From the NCBI GenBank assembly GCA_017474515.1, contig JAFVHN010000017.1, positions 1 to 64,000 on the forward strand: 64,000 bases of DNA. The letters run 5' to 3'. Positions 34,300-42,898 of this stretch are shown one piece after another. This DNA comes from Prevotella sp. GTDB lineage: Bacteria > Bacteroidota > Bacteroidia > Bacteroidales > Bacteroidaceae. The position numbers were made by a program, and so were the translations under genes. The notes beneath the pieces were generated by a model, which was not told the DNA's origin, ran no database searches, and was given only the letters and a program-made list of their open reading frames with translations. How positions within the stretch are numbered: position 1 is the stretch's first letter; every line of letters begins with the position of its first letter.

Positions 34300-36867
34300 A
34301 TGATAATGAAAAGCAGACTATTTGTTTTGACCTGTTGCCTTTTCATGGCAACGGCAATGGCAACGGCACAACAGCCGTTGTTGAAAACCCATGTGGAAAC
34401 AGGTGACGTGGAAGGCGTCACAGAGAACGGCCTGGCCGTCTATAAGGCCATCCCATACGCCGCGCCCCCCGTGGGCAACCTGCGGTGGAAGGCCCCTCAG
34501 CCCGCACAACCCTGGCAGGGAGTACTGAAGGCCGACAAATGGGGACCGTGGCCGCCGCAGCCCTCGCGCCGCGACGGTTCGCAGCCGGTGATGAGCGAGG
34601 ACTGCCTCTATCTCGGCATTGCCACGCCCGCCACTTCGCCCAATGACCGTTTGCCCGTCATGGTGTGGATTCATGGCGGCGGCTTCCAGACAGAATATTA
34701 CGGTGGCGACCTGTGGACAAGCCTCGCACGCCGCGGCGTGGTGGTGGTCAGCGTGGAATATCGCACCGGCGCCCTTGGCTTCATGGCCCACCCCGAGCTG
34801 ACCAAGGAGGGCGGACATTCGGGCAACTACGGCCTGCTCGACCAGATATGCGCCCTGCAATGGGTGCAGCGCAACATCGCGGCCTTTGGCGGCGACCCGT
34901 CGAAAGTGACCATTTTCGGCGAGAGTGCCGGCGCCATCAGTTGCAGCATCCTGTGCGCCTCGCCCCTGGCCAAGGGCCTGTTCCGTGCCGTCATCAGCCA
35001 GAGCGGCGGTTCCTTCGCCCCCTGGCAAGATGCGCAGCGCACCATTGTCACCAATGCTTCGCAGAAGGGTGCCGAGCAGCAGGGCCTTGACTTCCAGAAA
35101 CACCTGAAGAAGAAATCGCTGAAGCAGTTACGGCAGATGGATGCCCAGGCGCTGGTCGGCGACAACGTCGGCTTCTACGGCTTCTGGCCCTGCGTGGACG
35201 GCTATGTCATCACCGACGACCTCTACCGCCTTTACCAGCGCGGCGAATATAACGACGTGCCTGCCATTGTGATGACCAACAGCGACGAGGGCGCACTCTT
35301 CTCCCGTAGCATGAGCCCCGAGGACTACGCGAAAGCCGTCGCGGCCACCTTCGGCGACCATGCCGGCGAGGCCATGAGAATATATCCCGGAAACACCGTT
35401 GATGAGGCCTATCAGGGCTACGGCGACCTGTTCCGCGACATGGGCTTTGCATGGCCCTCCTACGCCTGGGCAAGCCTGCAAAACAAGCACGACGGCAACA
35501 AGGCCTATATGGCTTTCCTGGCGCAGCCCTCCACGCGCAGCCTGGCGCACGACAAGCGGCGGCGTGGCGTGGCACATGCCGACGACATCCTCTACCTGAA
35601 CGGCGAATTTCTGCGCCAGCCCGACAAATTCCCTGCCGAGGCCGCCGTGGCCGAAATCATGCAGCAGTACTGGGTGAACTTCGCCAAGAACCTTGACCCC
35701 AACGCCAAGGGACTGCCCTGGTGGCCGGCTTTCGACGAGCAGAAACCCACCGTCATGCAGTTCAGCAACGGCGCCTCGCTCACTATGCTGCCCAACCGCG
35801 AGCAGCTGGACTTCGTGGACCGTTTCTACCAAAGCGTGCGGGCTTCCACCGAGCAGCAGCGCCTTCCCGGCCACGCCCTGGCAAAGGCTCTTGAACAGCG
35901 CATGACTACTTTAGCCAAACGAGGCTATATGGCCGGCCATCAAGACGATACCTTCTACGGCCTCTCGTGGGAATGGGAGCGCGGACGCAGTGACGTGAAG
36001 GCCACCGTGGGCGACTATCCCGCCGTCATGGGCTTCGACCTCGGAGGCATTGAAGTGGGTGATGCCAAGAACCTCGACAGCGTGCCCTTCAGCCGCATAC
36101 GCGAGGAGTTGCTCGCACATGTGCAGCGCGGAGGCATCGTCACCCTGAGCTGGCATCCACGCAACCCCCTGACGGGCGGCACGGCGTGGGACGTGAAAGA
36201 CAAGACGGTGGTGAAAAGCATTCTGCCCGGCGGTGCCAAGCATGCGAAGTTTGTGGAGTGGATGCAGCGCGTGGCCGACTTTCTGAAAACATTGAAGACA
36301 AAGAAAGGCGACCCCGTCCCCATTATTTTCCGCCCATGGCACGAGAACAACGGCTCGTGGTTCTGGTGGGGACAGGACCTGTGCACCGACCAGGAGTTCA
36401 AGGACTTGTGGAACATGCTGCAGGACTTCCTCTGGCACCAGGGCCTGGGCAACCTTATGTGGAGCTATTCGCCCAACCTCGACGGCCACTGGGACGAGGC
36501 CCGCTTCATGAAACGCTATCCCGGCAACAGCCGTGTGACGCTTATCGGCGAGGACGCCTACCAGTGGGGCACCGAGCAGGATTTTGTCACCCAGCTGTCG
36601 GCCGACCTCGCCTTCCTCACCGACTTCGCCCAGCGCAACGGCAAGCTGCTGGCCATGACCGAGTGCGGCTATCAGAACAACCCCGACGCCACATGGTTCA
36701 CCCGCGTCCTCAAGCCCATCATGGACCGCCACCCCATCAGCTATTTCCTCCTTTGGCGAAACTACAAGAAGGAGTATTTCGGCCCCTCGCCCGAACAGCC
36801 CTGTGCCGACGACTACCGCGACCTCTACAAAGCCAATAACACCTTGTTCCTAAAAGACATACGATAA
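34300..36867 (+). CDS. Fusion of type-B carboxylesterase and GH26 beta-mannanase
   Basis: This 855-residue secreted protein joins two enzymes. After the signal peptide (second Met, MKSRLFVLTCCLF) residues about 30-530 are a complete carboxylesterase type B domain: oxyanion loop VWIHGGGFQTEYYGG, nucleophile Ser209 in FGESAGA, Glu330 in NSDEGALF and His426 in GVAHADDILY. Residues about 540-850 are a GH26 endo-beta-1,4-mannanase with acid/base Glu682 in FRPWHENNGSWFWWG and nucleophile Glu788 in MTECGYQNN. Both triads or pairs are intact. The likely role is to deacetylate or de-esterify and cut mannan in one protein. The GH130 gene starts 4 bp later. Confidence 0.92.
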   Translation: MIMKSRLFVLTCCLFMATAMATAQQPLLKTHVETGDVEGVTENGLAVYKAIPYAAPPVGNLRWKAPQPAQPWQGVLKADKWGPWPPQPSRRDGSQPVMSEDCLYLGIATPATSPNDRLPVMVWIHGGGFQTEYYGGDLWTSLARRGVVVVSVEYRTGALGFMAHPELTKEGGHSGNYGLLDQICALQWVQRNIAAFGGDPSKVTIFGESAGAISCSILCASPLAKGLFRAVISQSGGSFAPWQDAQRTIVTNASQKGAEQQGLDFQKHLKKKSLKQLRQMDAQALVGDNVGFYGFWPCVDGYVITDDLYRLYQRGEYNDVPAIVMTNSDEGALFSRSMSPEDYAKAVAATFGDHAGEAMRIYPGNTVDEAYQGYGDLFRDMGFAWPSYAWASLQNKHDGNKAYMAFLAQPSTRSLAHDKRRRGVAHADDILYLNGEFLRQPDKFPAEAAVAEIMQQYWVNFAKNLDPNAKGLPWWPAFDEQKPTVMQFSNGASLTMLPNREQLDFVDRFYQSVRASTEQQRLPGHALAKALEQRMTTLAKRGYMAGHQDDTFYGLSWEWERGRSDVKATVGDYPAVMGFDLGGIEVGDAKNLDSVPFSRIREELLAHVQRGGIVTLSWHPRNPLTGGTAWDVKDKTVVKSILPGGAKHAKFVEWMQRVADFLKTLKTKKGDPVPIIFRPWHENNGSWFWWGQDLCTDQEFKDLWNMLQDFLWHQGLGNLMWSYSPNLDGHWDEARFMKRYPGNSRVTLIGEDAYQWGTEQDFVTQLSADLAFLTDFAQRNGKLLAMTECGYQNNPDATWFTRVLKPIMDRHPISYFLLWRNYKKEYFGPSPEQPCADDYRDLYKANNTLFLKDIR

Positions 36868-36871
36868 AACA

Positions 36872-38035
36872 ATGAACGATTTCAACAGTCGCGTGGCTGC
36901 CTTGCGCAGACACCATGAAGAGTTGCTCACTCGGAAAAACATCCCCGTGGAGTGGGGCAACGGCATTTATACCAAATACAAATATCCCATCCTCACGGCC
37001 GACCATGTGCCCCTGGAGTGGAAGTACGATTTCTGCGAGAAAGACAACCCCTTCCTCATGCAGCGCATCATGGTGAACGCCACCCTCAACAGCGGCGCCA
37101 TCAAGTGGAACGGCAAATACCTCCTCGTGGTGCGCGTGGAGGGTGCCGACCGCAAGAGCTTCTTCGCCGTGGCCGAGAGTCCCAACGGCATCGACAACTT
37201 CCGCTTCTGGCCCGAGCCCGTCACCATGCCCGACGACGTCGTCCCCGCCACCAATGTCTATGACATGCGCCTCACCGCCCACGAGGACGGCTGGATATAC
37301 GGCATCTTCTGCGCCGAGCGTCATGATGACTCTCAGCCCGCCAACCTCAGTGCCGCCACCGCCACCGCCGGCATCGCGCGCACCAAGGACTTCAAGATGT
37401 GGCAGCGCCTGCCCGACCTGAAGACCAGGAGCCAGCAGCGCAACGTCGTCCTACACCCGGAGTTCGTCAACGGCAAGTATGCCCTCTACACCCGCCCACA
37501 GGACGGCTTCATCGACACCGGCAGCGGAGGAGGCATTGGCTGGGCATTGGTCGATGACATCACGCACGCCGAGGTGAAGGAGGAGAAAATCATCAACGCC
37601 CGCCACTACCACACCATCACCGAGGTGAAGAACGGTGAGGGCCCCCATCCCCTCAAGACCGCCGAGGGATGGCTGCACCTGGCCCATGGCGTGCGCGCCA
37701 CCGCCGACGGCCTCCGCTATGTGCTCTACATGTATATGACGGCCCTCGACGATCCCACACGCGTCATTGCCTCTCCCGGAGGCTTCTTCCTCGTGCCCGA
37801 GGGAGCGGAATACGTCGGCGACGTCATGAATGTGGCCTTTGCCAACGGATGGATAGCCGACGACGACGGCACCGTGTTCATCTATTACGCCTCGGCCGAC
37901 ACACGCATGCACGTGGCCACCTCCACCATCGCCAGGCTCATCGACTATTGCAAGAACACCCCTGCCGACGGCCTCTCCACCGCCGCGTCCGTGGAAACCA
38001 TCAAGCGGCTGATAAGGAAAAACCAAGGAGGGTAG
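36872..38035 (+). CDS. GH130 4-O-beta-D-mannosyl-D-glucose phosphorylase
   Basis: The 387-residue cytosolic enzyme has the GH130 subfamily 1 pattern (GNGIYTKYKYPILTADHVPL, then NATLNSGAIKWNGKYLLVVR). The aspartate of NVYDMRLT is residue 131, the position of the catalytic acid described for the B. fragilis enzyme. It cleaves mannosyl-glucose with phosphate to mannose 1-phosphate and glucose. No signal peptide is present, as expected. Its neighbours supply its substrate. Confidence 0.93.
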   Translation: MNDFNSRVAALRRHHEELLTRKNIPVEWGNGIYTKYKYPILTADHVPLEWKYDFCEKDNPFLMQRIMVNATLNSGAIKWNGKYLLVVRVEGADRKSFFAVAESPNGIDNFRFWPEPVTMPDDVVPATNVYDMRLTAHEDGWIYGIFCAERHDDSQPANLSAATATAGIARTKDFKMWQRLPDLKTRSQQRNVVLHPEFVNGKYALYTRPQDGFIDTGSGGGIGWALVDDITHAEVKEEKIINARHYHTITEVKNGEGPHPLKTAEGWLHLAHGVRATADGLRYVLYMYMTALDDPTRVIASPGGFFLVPEGAEYVGDVMNVAFANGWIADDDGTVFIYYASADTRMHVATSTIARLIDYCKNTPADGLSTAASVETIKRLIRKNQGG

Positions 38036-38040
38036 GGGAA

Positions 38041-38085
38041 GCCCCCCTCTCATCCCCCAAAAGGGGGGAAGACGTAAGGCCCTAC
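38041..38085 (+). repeat. GC-rich repeat, left half only
   Basis: GCCCCCCTCTCATCCCCCAA, then AAGGGGGGAAGACGTAAGGCC, begins 5 bp after the GH130 stop codon in the same orientation. It is followed by CACCTTTTCAACATTTC-type runs up to the transporter gene. Confidence 0.8.
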
Positions 38086-38143
38086 CTTTTCACCTTTTCA
38101 ACATTTCAATTTTTCAATTTTTAAACTTTTCACCTTTAAAATA

Positions 38144-39487
38144 ATGGCTACGTTAAAAGAAAAAATCGGCTATGCCCTTGGAGATGCTGCTGCTGGCGGC
38201 ATCACATGGAAAATCATGTCCATTGCCTTCCCAGTCTTTTTCACCAGCATTTTCGGCCTCACCGTTGCCGACACCGCCCTTCTCATGCTCATTGCGCGCA
38301 TGTTCGACGTTATCACCGACCCCTTGATGGGCTCTTTGGCCGACCGCACCCAGTCGCGCTGGGGCACCTACCGCCCGTGGCTCATCTACGGTGCCATTCC
38401 CTTCGGCCTTATTTTCGCACTGTTGCTCTACACCCCCGACCTCGGTCCCGTGGGCAAGCGCATCTGGGCCTACACCTTCTACCTGCTGATGATGGCCTGC
38501 TACACCGCCGTCAACGTGCCCTACGGCTCCCTGCTCGGCGTGATGACCGACGACGACAACGAGAAAAACCAGTTCTCCTCCTTCCGCATGGTCGGTGCCT
38601 ATGCCATGGGCTTCATCACCCTCCTCAGCTTCCCCTACCTGCAGAAAATGGTGGGCGGCACCGAGCAGCACCAGTATGCCGTCCTCGGCGTGTTCTTCGG
38701 CGCTGTGGCCGCCGCCGGCACCCTCGCCTGCGGACTGCTCACCAAGGAGCGCCTCAAGCCCGTGCGTGCCGAGAAATTCTCGTTCAAACCCTTCGTTGAC
38801 CTGTTCAAGAACAAGCCCTGGATATATCTCACCCTCATTGGCATCTGCACGAATTTCTTCAACGGCTTCCGCTATGCCGTCGCAGCATATATGTTCGACT
38901 ATATCCTTGGCAAGGAAATCACCATGGGCAGCTTCATCATCAACTTCACCGTCTTCATGACCTTCGGCGAGGTGACGTGCATGATTTTCGGCGGCCTCTC
39001 GCCGAAGTTCACCCTGTGGATGGGTTCCAAGCGCAAGGCCTTCATGATGGCCGCCCTCATCTGCGTCGTCTTCTCCGTCCTCTTTTTCTTCATGCCCAAG
39101 GACGCTTCCTATATCTGGGCGCTCATCGCCATCGTTGTGCTCACCTCCGTGGGCATCGGCCTCTATTCCCCCCTGCTGTGGTCCATGTATGCCGACGTTG
39201 CCGACTATGCCACCCAGAAGAACGGCACGTCTTCCACGGGCCTCATCTTCTCCAGCGGCACCATGGCGCAGAAGTTCGGCACTGCCATCAGCGGCTCCCT
39301 CGTCGCCTTGCTGCTCGGCGCGGCGGGCTTCGTTTCGGGCACCGACCCCGACACCGGCCAGACCATCGTCACCATCACCGACCTTGAGGCCGTCAAGAGC
39401 ATGATATGGTCCATCTTCTCCATCTTCCCGGCCATTATCGCCGCCCTCATCATCCTCCTCACCGTCATTTATCCAATAAAAAAATAA
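38144..39487 (+). CDS. Sugar-cation symporter (GPH family)
   Basis: The 447-residue protein has 12 predicted membrane segments and the GPH/melibiose-carrier signature: EKIGYALGDAAAGGITW at the N-terminus, ARMFDVITDPLMGSLADRT, then RWGTYRPWLIYG. In B. fragilis a transporter in the same position imports mannobiose, which is the likely role here. Its stop is 199 bp from the epimerase gene. Confidence 0.9.
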   Translation: MATLKEKIGYALGDAAAGGITWKIMSIAFPVFFTSIFGLTVADTALLMLIARMFDVITDPLMGSLADRTQSRWGTYRPWLIYGAIPFGLIFALLLYTPDLGPVGKRIWAYTFYLLMMACYTAVNVPYGSLLGVMTDDDNEKNQFSSFRMVGAYAMGFITLLSFPYLQKMVGGTEQHQYAVLGVFFGAVAAAGTLACGLLTKERLKPVRAEKFSFKPFVDLFKNKPWIYLTLIGICTNFFNGFRYAVAAYMFDYILGKEITMGSFIINFTVFMTFGEVTCMIFGGLSPKFTLWMGSKRKAFMMAALICVVFSVLFFFMPKDASYIWALIAIVVLTSVGIGLYSPLLWSMYADVADYATQKNGTSSTGLIFSSGTMAQKFGTAISGSLVALLLGAAGFVSGTDPDTGQTIVTITDLEAVKSMIWSIFSIFPAIIAALIILLTVIYPIKK

Positions 39488-39513
39488 GTAAAAAAACTCT
39501 GCCCCCTGACCCC

Positions 39514-39598
39514 TGGCCCCCCTCAGTCCCCCCTTGGGGGGAAGACGTAAGCGGTGTTTTACTCTCCCCTCCTTACGGGAGGGGCCGGGGGTGGGCCT
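39514..39598 (+). repeat. GC-rich double-hairpin repeat, full copy
   Basis: GGCCCCCCTCAGTCCCCCCTT, GGGGGGAAGACGTAAGCGG, then CTCCCCTCCTTACGGGAGGG and GCCGGGGGTGGGCC, starting 27 bp after the symporter stop. After it, three AATTAGTTTCAA-type units (39600-39660) fill the gap to the epimerase. Confidence 0.85.
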
Positions 39599-39685
39599 CA
39601 ATTAGTTGTAATTGGCTTCAATTAGTTTCAAAATAAAATTCCAATTAGTTTCAAAAACCATTCATTTCAAATTCCTTTCCAGACC

Positions 39686-40954
39686 ATGCCCGACCTGACC
39701 CCTTCCGCCCGCCACATCCTCCAGAACAACATCCTCCCCTTCTGGCTCCACCGCATGCCCGACCCCGTCTACGGCGGCTTCTATGGCCGCATCGACGGCC
39801 ACGGCACCCTCCACCCCGACGCCCCCAAGGGCGCCATCCTCAACGCACGCATCCTTTGGGCCTTCTCCGCCGCCTACCGCGTACTGCGCGACCCCCAGTA
39901 CCTCGACGCCGCCACGCGCGCCAAGGACTACCTCCTCGACCATTTCTACGACCACCAATACGGCGGCGTCTTCTGGAGCCTCGACCACCAGGGGCAGCCA
40001 CTCGACACCAAGAAGCAGTTCTACGCCCTCGGCTTTGCTCTCTACGGCCTCTCAGAGTACGCCCGCGCCACCGGCGACCGACAGGCCCTCGACTACGCCC
40101 TGGAGCTTTACGACACCATCGAGGACCACGCCTTCGACCCCGTCAACAACGGATACATAGAGGCCCTCTCCCGCCAATGGCAGCCGCTGGCCGACATGCG
40201 CCTCTCCGACCTCGACGCCAACTACCCCAAGTCGCAGAACACCCACCTTCATATCATAGAGCCGTACACCAACCTCCTGCGCACCCTCCGTGAGCAGCAG
40301 GACACACCACCCTGCGCCTATGTCCCCGCCATCGGCGCCGTGCAGCCCGTCGCCGTTGCCGTGCCACCCGCCACCATCCACCGCGTGGAGGCCTCCCTGC
40401 GCAACCTCATACACATTTTCATCCACCACATCCTCAACCCCGTCACCCACCACCTCGACCTCTTCTTCCACGACGACTGGACGCGCGGCGGAGCACGCCT
40501 CGAGAGCTACGGCCACGACATCGAGTGCTCATGGCTCCTCCACGAGGCAGCCCTCGTGCTCGGCGACCAACACCTCCTGCGGCAGGTGGAGACCGTCGTA
40601 CAGCAGGTGGCAGACGCTGCCGCCAAGGGCCTGCAGCCCGACGGCTCCATGATCCACGAGGCCAACCTCGACACCGGCCGCCGCGACGACGACCGACACT
40701 GGTGGGTGCAGGCAGAGAGCGTCGTCGGATGGCTCAACCTCTGGCAGCATTTCGGTGACCAACAGGCACTCCACCGCGCACACGCCGCATGGCAATACAT
40801 CCTCGACAACATCATCGACAACGAACACGGCGAATGGTACTGGAGCCGACGCGCCGACGGCACCGTCAACCGCGACGACGACAAGGCGGGATTCTGGAAA
40901 TGCCCCTACCACAACACCAGGGCATGCCTCGAAATCATTGAGAGAGAGCTGTGA
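39686..40954 (+). CDS. Mannobiose/cellobiose 2-epimerase (AGE family)
   Basis: The 422-residue alpha/alpha-barrel protein converts the reducing-end residue of a beta-1,4-disaccharide, here most likely mannobiose to mannosylglucose, the substrate of the GH130 enzyme. Family signatures are NNILPFWLHRMPDPVYGGFY, AILNARILWAFSAAYR, ESYGHDIECSWLLHEAA and DDDRHWWVQAE, with the catalytic histidines in the last two. Between residues about 205 and 230 there is a Pro/Ala/Val-rich insertion (PCAYVPAIGAVQPVAVAVPP) that I do not expect in the family, just before a barrel helix. Confidence 0.92.
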   Translation: MPDLTPSARHILQNNILPFWLHRMPDPVYGGFYGRIDGHGTLHPDAPKGAILNARILWAFSAAYRVLRDPQYLDAATRAKDYLLDHFYDHQYGGVFWSLDHQGQPLDTKKQFYALGFALYGLSEYARATGDRQALDYALELYDTIEDHAFDPVNNGYIEALSRQWQPLADMRLSDLDANYPKSQNTHLHIIEPYTNLLRTLREQQDTPPCAYVPAIGAVQPVAVAVPPATIHRVEASLRNLIHIFIHHILNPVTHHLDLFFHDDWTRGGARLESYGHDIECSWLLHEAALVLGDQHLLRQVETVVQQVADAAAKGLQPDGSMIHEANLDTGRRDDDRHWWVQAESVVGWLNLWQHFGDQQALHRAHAAWQYILDNIIDNEHGEWYWSRRADGTVNRDDDKAGFWKCPYHNTRACLEIIEREL

Positions 40955-41587
40955 AAAAAACAAAAAACGGCCCCGCTCCACCTGACTATGACTTTACAAA
41001 ATGGCTTTTTGCCAAAAAACCAAAAAACCAAAAATGCGAAAAGCCGCGCGTTTCATCGTCGTATATTCGGGCAGTTCCTTTTAGTTTCTTTATCTCTTTT
41101 GCCATAATATTATTGTAATAAACATTCAACATTGGTTTTTTGGTTTTTTGGTTTTTTGGATTTTAGCCATTGTTAGCTTATATTTCAAAATAATTTTATA
41201 TAATATATATATTATATAATTTTTTTTTTGACAATATACTCCGTAATGGCTTTTTGCGAAAAAACCAAAAAGCAAAAACAGTCGGCGGGGGTCTTGTATC
41301 TTTCATGTTTGCAAAGTTACTAAAACCATGCAAGGTGCTGTTTTTCAGTATGTTGCAGATAATAGTTGAGAAAGAAAAAGATGCGGTAAGCGTGTTGATG
41401 TGGTGGGAATGACGAAGCGAAAAGAGCATAAATCATGCGTTTTTATGCCATAAATGGCCATTTTTGCACGGAAAACGACGTTTTCCCACCCTTTGGAAGT
41501 GATAAAAACACGTCTTCTGAGGCATTTTTCACCATAAAAAGCCGCGCGCAGCAGCATGTTTTTGCTGTGGCGCGTGGGCATAATGCC

Positions 41588-41703
41588 GTCTTACGCCCCT
41601 CGATTTGCCATATTACGCCCCTCGATTTGCCGTCTTACGCCCCTCGATTTGCCGTCTTACGCTCCTCGATTTGCCGTCTTACGCTCCTCGATTTGCCGTC
41701 TTC
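41588..41703. repeat. 22-bp tandem array, five units
   Basis: Five head-to-tail units of exactly 22 bp with core TTACGCCCCTCGATTTGCC (units 4 and 5 have TTACGCTCCTCGATTTGCC), followed by a partial sixth. No spacer variation, so this is not a CRISPR. The CCTCGATTTGCCGT core resembles CCTCGGGATTTGCCGT in the structured repeat near 23655. Confidence 0.9.
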
Positions 41704-41734
41704 ATAAGAGCGTACAACAGGAGCGCAAATAGGC

Positions 41735-42070
41735 GCAATAGGAGCCGACGCCTCCGAGCGTCGGAGTAACTAAAAAAACAGCCCGACACATACGAGAAAA
41801 ATATATAGTCCGACGCTTGGAAGCGTCGGCTCCTATCTGCGTCGGCTCCTATCTGCGTCAGCTCCTATCTGCGTCAGCTCTGACTCGTGTCGGCTCCTAT
41901 CTGCGTCAGCTCTGATTCGTGTCGGCTCCTATGCGTCGGAGTAACTAAATAAATCAGCCCGACACATACGAGAAAAATATATAGTCCGACGCTTGGAAGC
42001 GTCGGCTCCTATCTGCGTCAGCTCTGACTCGTGTCGGCTCCTATGCGTCGGAATAACTAAAAATCAGCCT
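41735..42070. repeat. CCGACGC hairpin repeats and direct duplication
   Basis: A block starting CGTCGGAGTAACTAAA occurs at 41758, 41934 and (truncated) 42047. The first two copies include CCGACGCTTGGAAGCGTCGG, a perfect hairpin (41810-41829, 41986-42005), then several TCGGCTCCTATCTGCG units. The third copy breaks off at about 42070, where the DUF4248 remnant begins. Confidence 0.85.
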
Positions 42071-42085
42071 GGCGCATGTCGCCGT

Positions 42086-42265
42086 TCAAGGCTCTCCCAG
42101 GTATCGCATAATTGCTTCAACTTGTCTCGGCGTGAAAACGCGTTGTCGTCCATCGTACCCAAGTTTTTGAAGTTCCTCCCTGAGTTCCCGGTTGTAGTTA
42201 ATCCATCGGCACAAAAAATCTTGGACATAACAAAAACCTGGCTTGAGAAAGTCGGGGCTTTGCGA
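42086..42265 (-). pseudogene. DUF4248 family gene remnant
   Basis: The minus strand encodes about 60 residues ending in WINYNRELREELQKLGYD, then GRQRVFTPRQVEAIMRYLGE P and a stop. This is the C-terminal part of the small DUF4248 proteins found beside HU-like genes and polysaccharide loci in Bacteroidales. The usual N-terminal part and a start codon are missing; in their place the frame runs into the terminator at 42268-42300. The match is from memory of the family pattern (RWI...LGEP). Confidence 0.65.
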
Positions 42266-42300
42266 TAAAAAAGAGGATGTGCCTATTTTGACACACCCTC
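42266..42300 (-). terminator. Terminator of the 179-residue secreted protein gene
   Basis: On the minus strand GAGGGTGTG pairs with CACATCCTC (one G-T pair) around a ten-base loop, followed by TTTTTT. It lies 59 bp past the stop codon at 42359. Confidence 0.85.
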
Positions 42301-42358
42301 AACAATTCTTATATTACTGAGTAGTTACCATGAACTAATATCATTAATTGCAAAAAAA

Positions 42359-42898
42359 TCAGTAACTTGTTGATTTACTATGAGTAAATGGTGTATAATA
42401 CGCTTCGCTTATATCCCTATTATTGTAATCTTCAACACTTTTGTAAACTCGACCTTTTGCTATGTCAAAAACCACATCACTAATATATAAGCCATGAGGT
42501 GTCCATACTGACACCCTACCATCAATAGTGCTATACCAACCCATATCCCAAAAGAATTCTTTCCTTGTCCCAATAATTCTGAATGCTGTATTTGATATAG
42601 GTTTGATGTTACCTATAAACGTTGGACTGATTTTTCCGCCTAATGTCATATATGGAATAATACATCGGCCATCATTCAAAACTATTATTGGATTATTATC
42701 AAAACGTTTTTCATCTTTTGTATAAGTAAAGGAATATGTCCCTACAAATTTCCCATAAGAAGACGAACGGGATTGGTTTGATAATATGGTTATAGTAGTT
42801 TCAACATTTTTCTTGTTGGCAGCATCAACATGGTGTGCAGCAATACCTACTAAAAACAGTGATATTATCACTGTAAATACTTTAAACTTATTTTTCAT
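42359..42898 (-). CDS. Secreted protein of unknown function
   Basis: The 179-residue product has a signal peptide (FTVIISLFLVGIAAHHVDA) and a beta-rich mature part (YSFTYTKDEKRFDNNPIIVL, RIIGTRKEFFWDMGWYST). I recognise no family. The gene is much richer in A and T than its neighbours, with codons such as ATA, AAA and TTA common, which suggests recent acquisition. Its start overlaps the end of a small broken gene upstream by 11 bp. Confidence 0.7.
   Translation of the reverse strand: MKNKFKVFTVIISLFLVGIAAHHVDAANKKNVETTITILSNQSRSSSYGKFVGTYSFTYTKDEKRFDNNPIIVLNDGRCIIPYMTLGGKISPTFIGNIKPISNTAFRIIGTRKEFFWDMGWYSTIDGRVSVWTPHGLYISDVVFDIAKGRVYKSVEDYNNRDISEAYYTPFTHSKSTSY

Larger units (their letters stand above)
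40955..42085. other. AT-rich, repeat-filled accessory stretch without genes
   Basis: The stretch holds an inverted pair of CCAAAAAACCAAAAAACC (41010-41033) and GGTTTTTTGGTTTTTTGG (41137-41158), a repeated AATGGCTTTTTGCC unit (40998 and 41245), an ATATATAT palindrome near 41200, a 22-bp tandem array (41588-41703) and a set of CCGACGC hairpin repeats (41735-42070). Open frames across these repeats have no family resemblance and are discounted. Confidence 0.65.

Noticed and set aside
38153..39601. Long minus-strand open frame (482 codons) opposite the symporter
   Set aside because: It is an antisense shadow of GC-rich third positions, full of His, Glu and Gly runs, with no recognisable domain.
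41588..41703. Possible CRISPR array
   Set aside because: The units are directly adjacent with no unique spacers, and no cas gene is present.
41435..41707. Plus-strand open frame of 90 codons in the 22-bp array
   Set aside because: A 22-bp unit is not a multiple of three, so the apparent protein repeat is shifted each time; no start context or homology.
41993..42268. Plus-strand open frame of 91 codons
   Set aside because: It is the antisense of the DUF4248 remnant and begins within a hairpin repeat.
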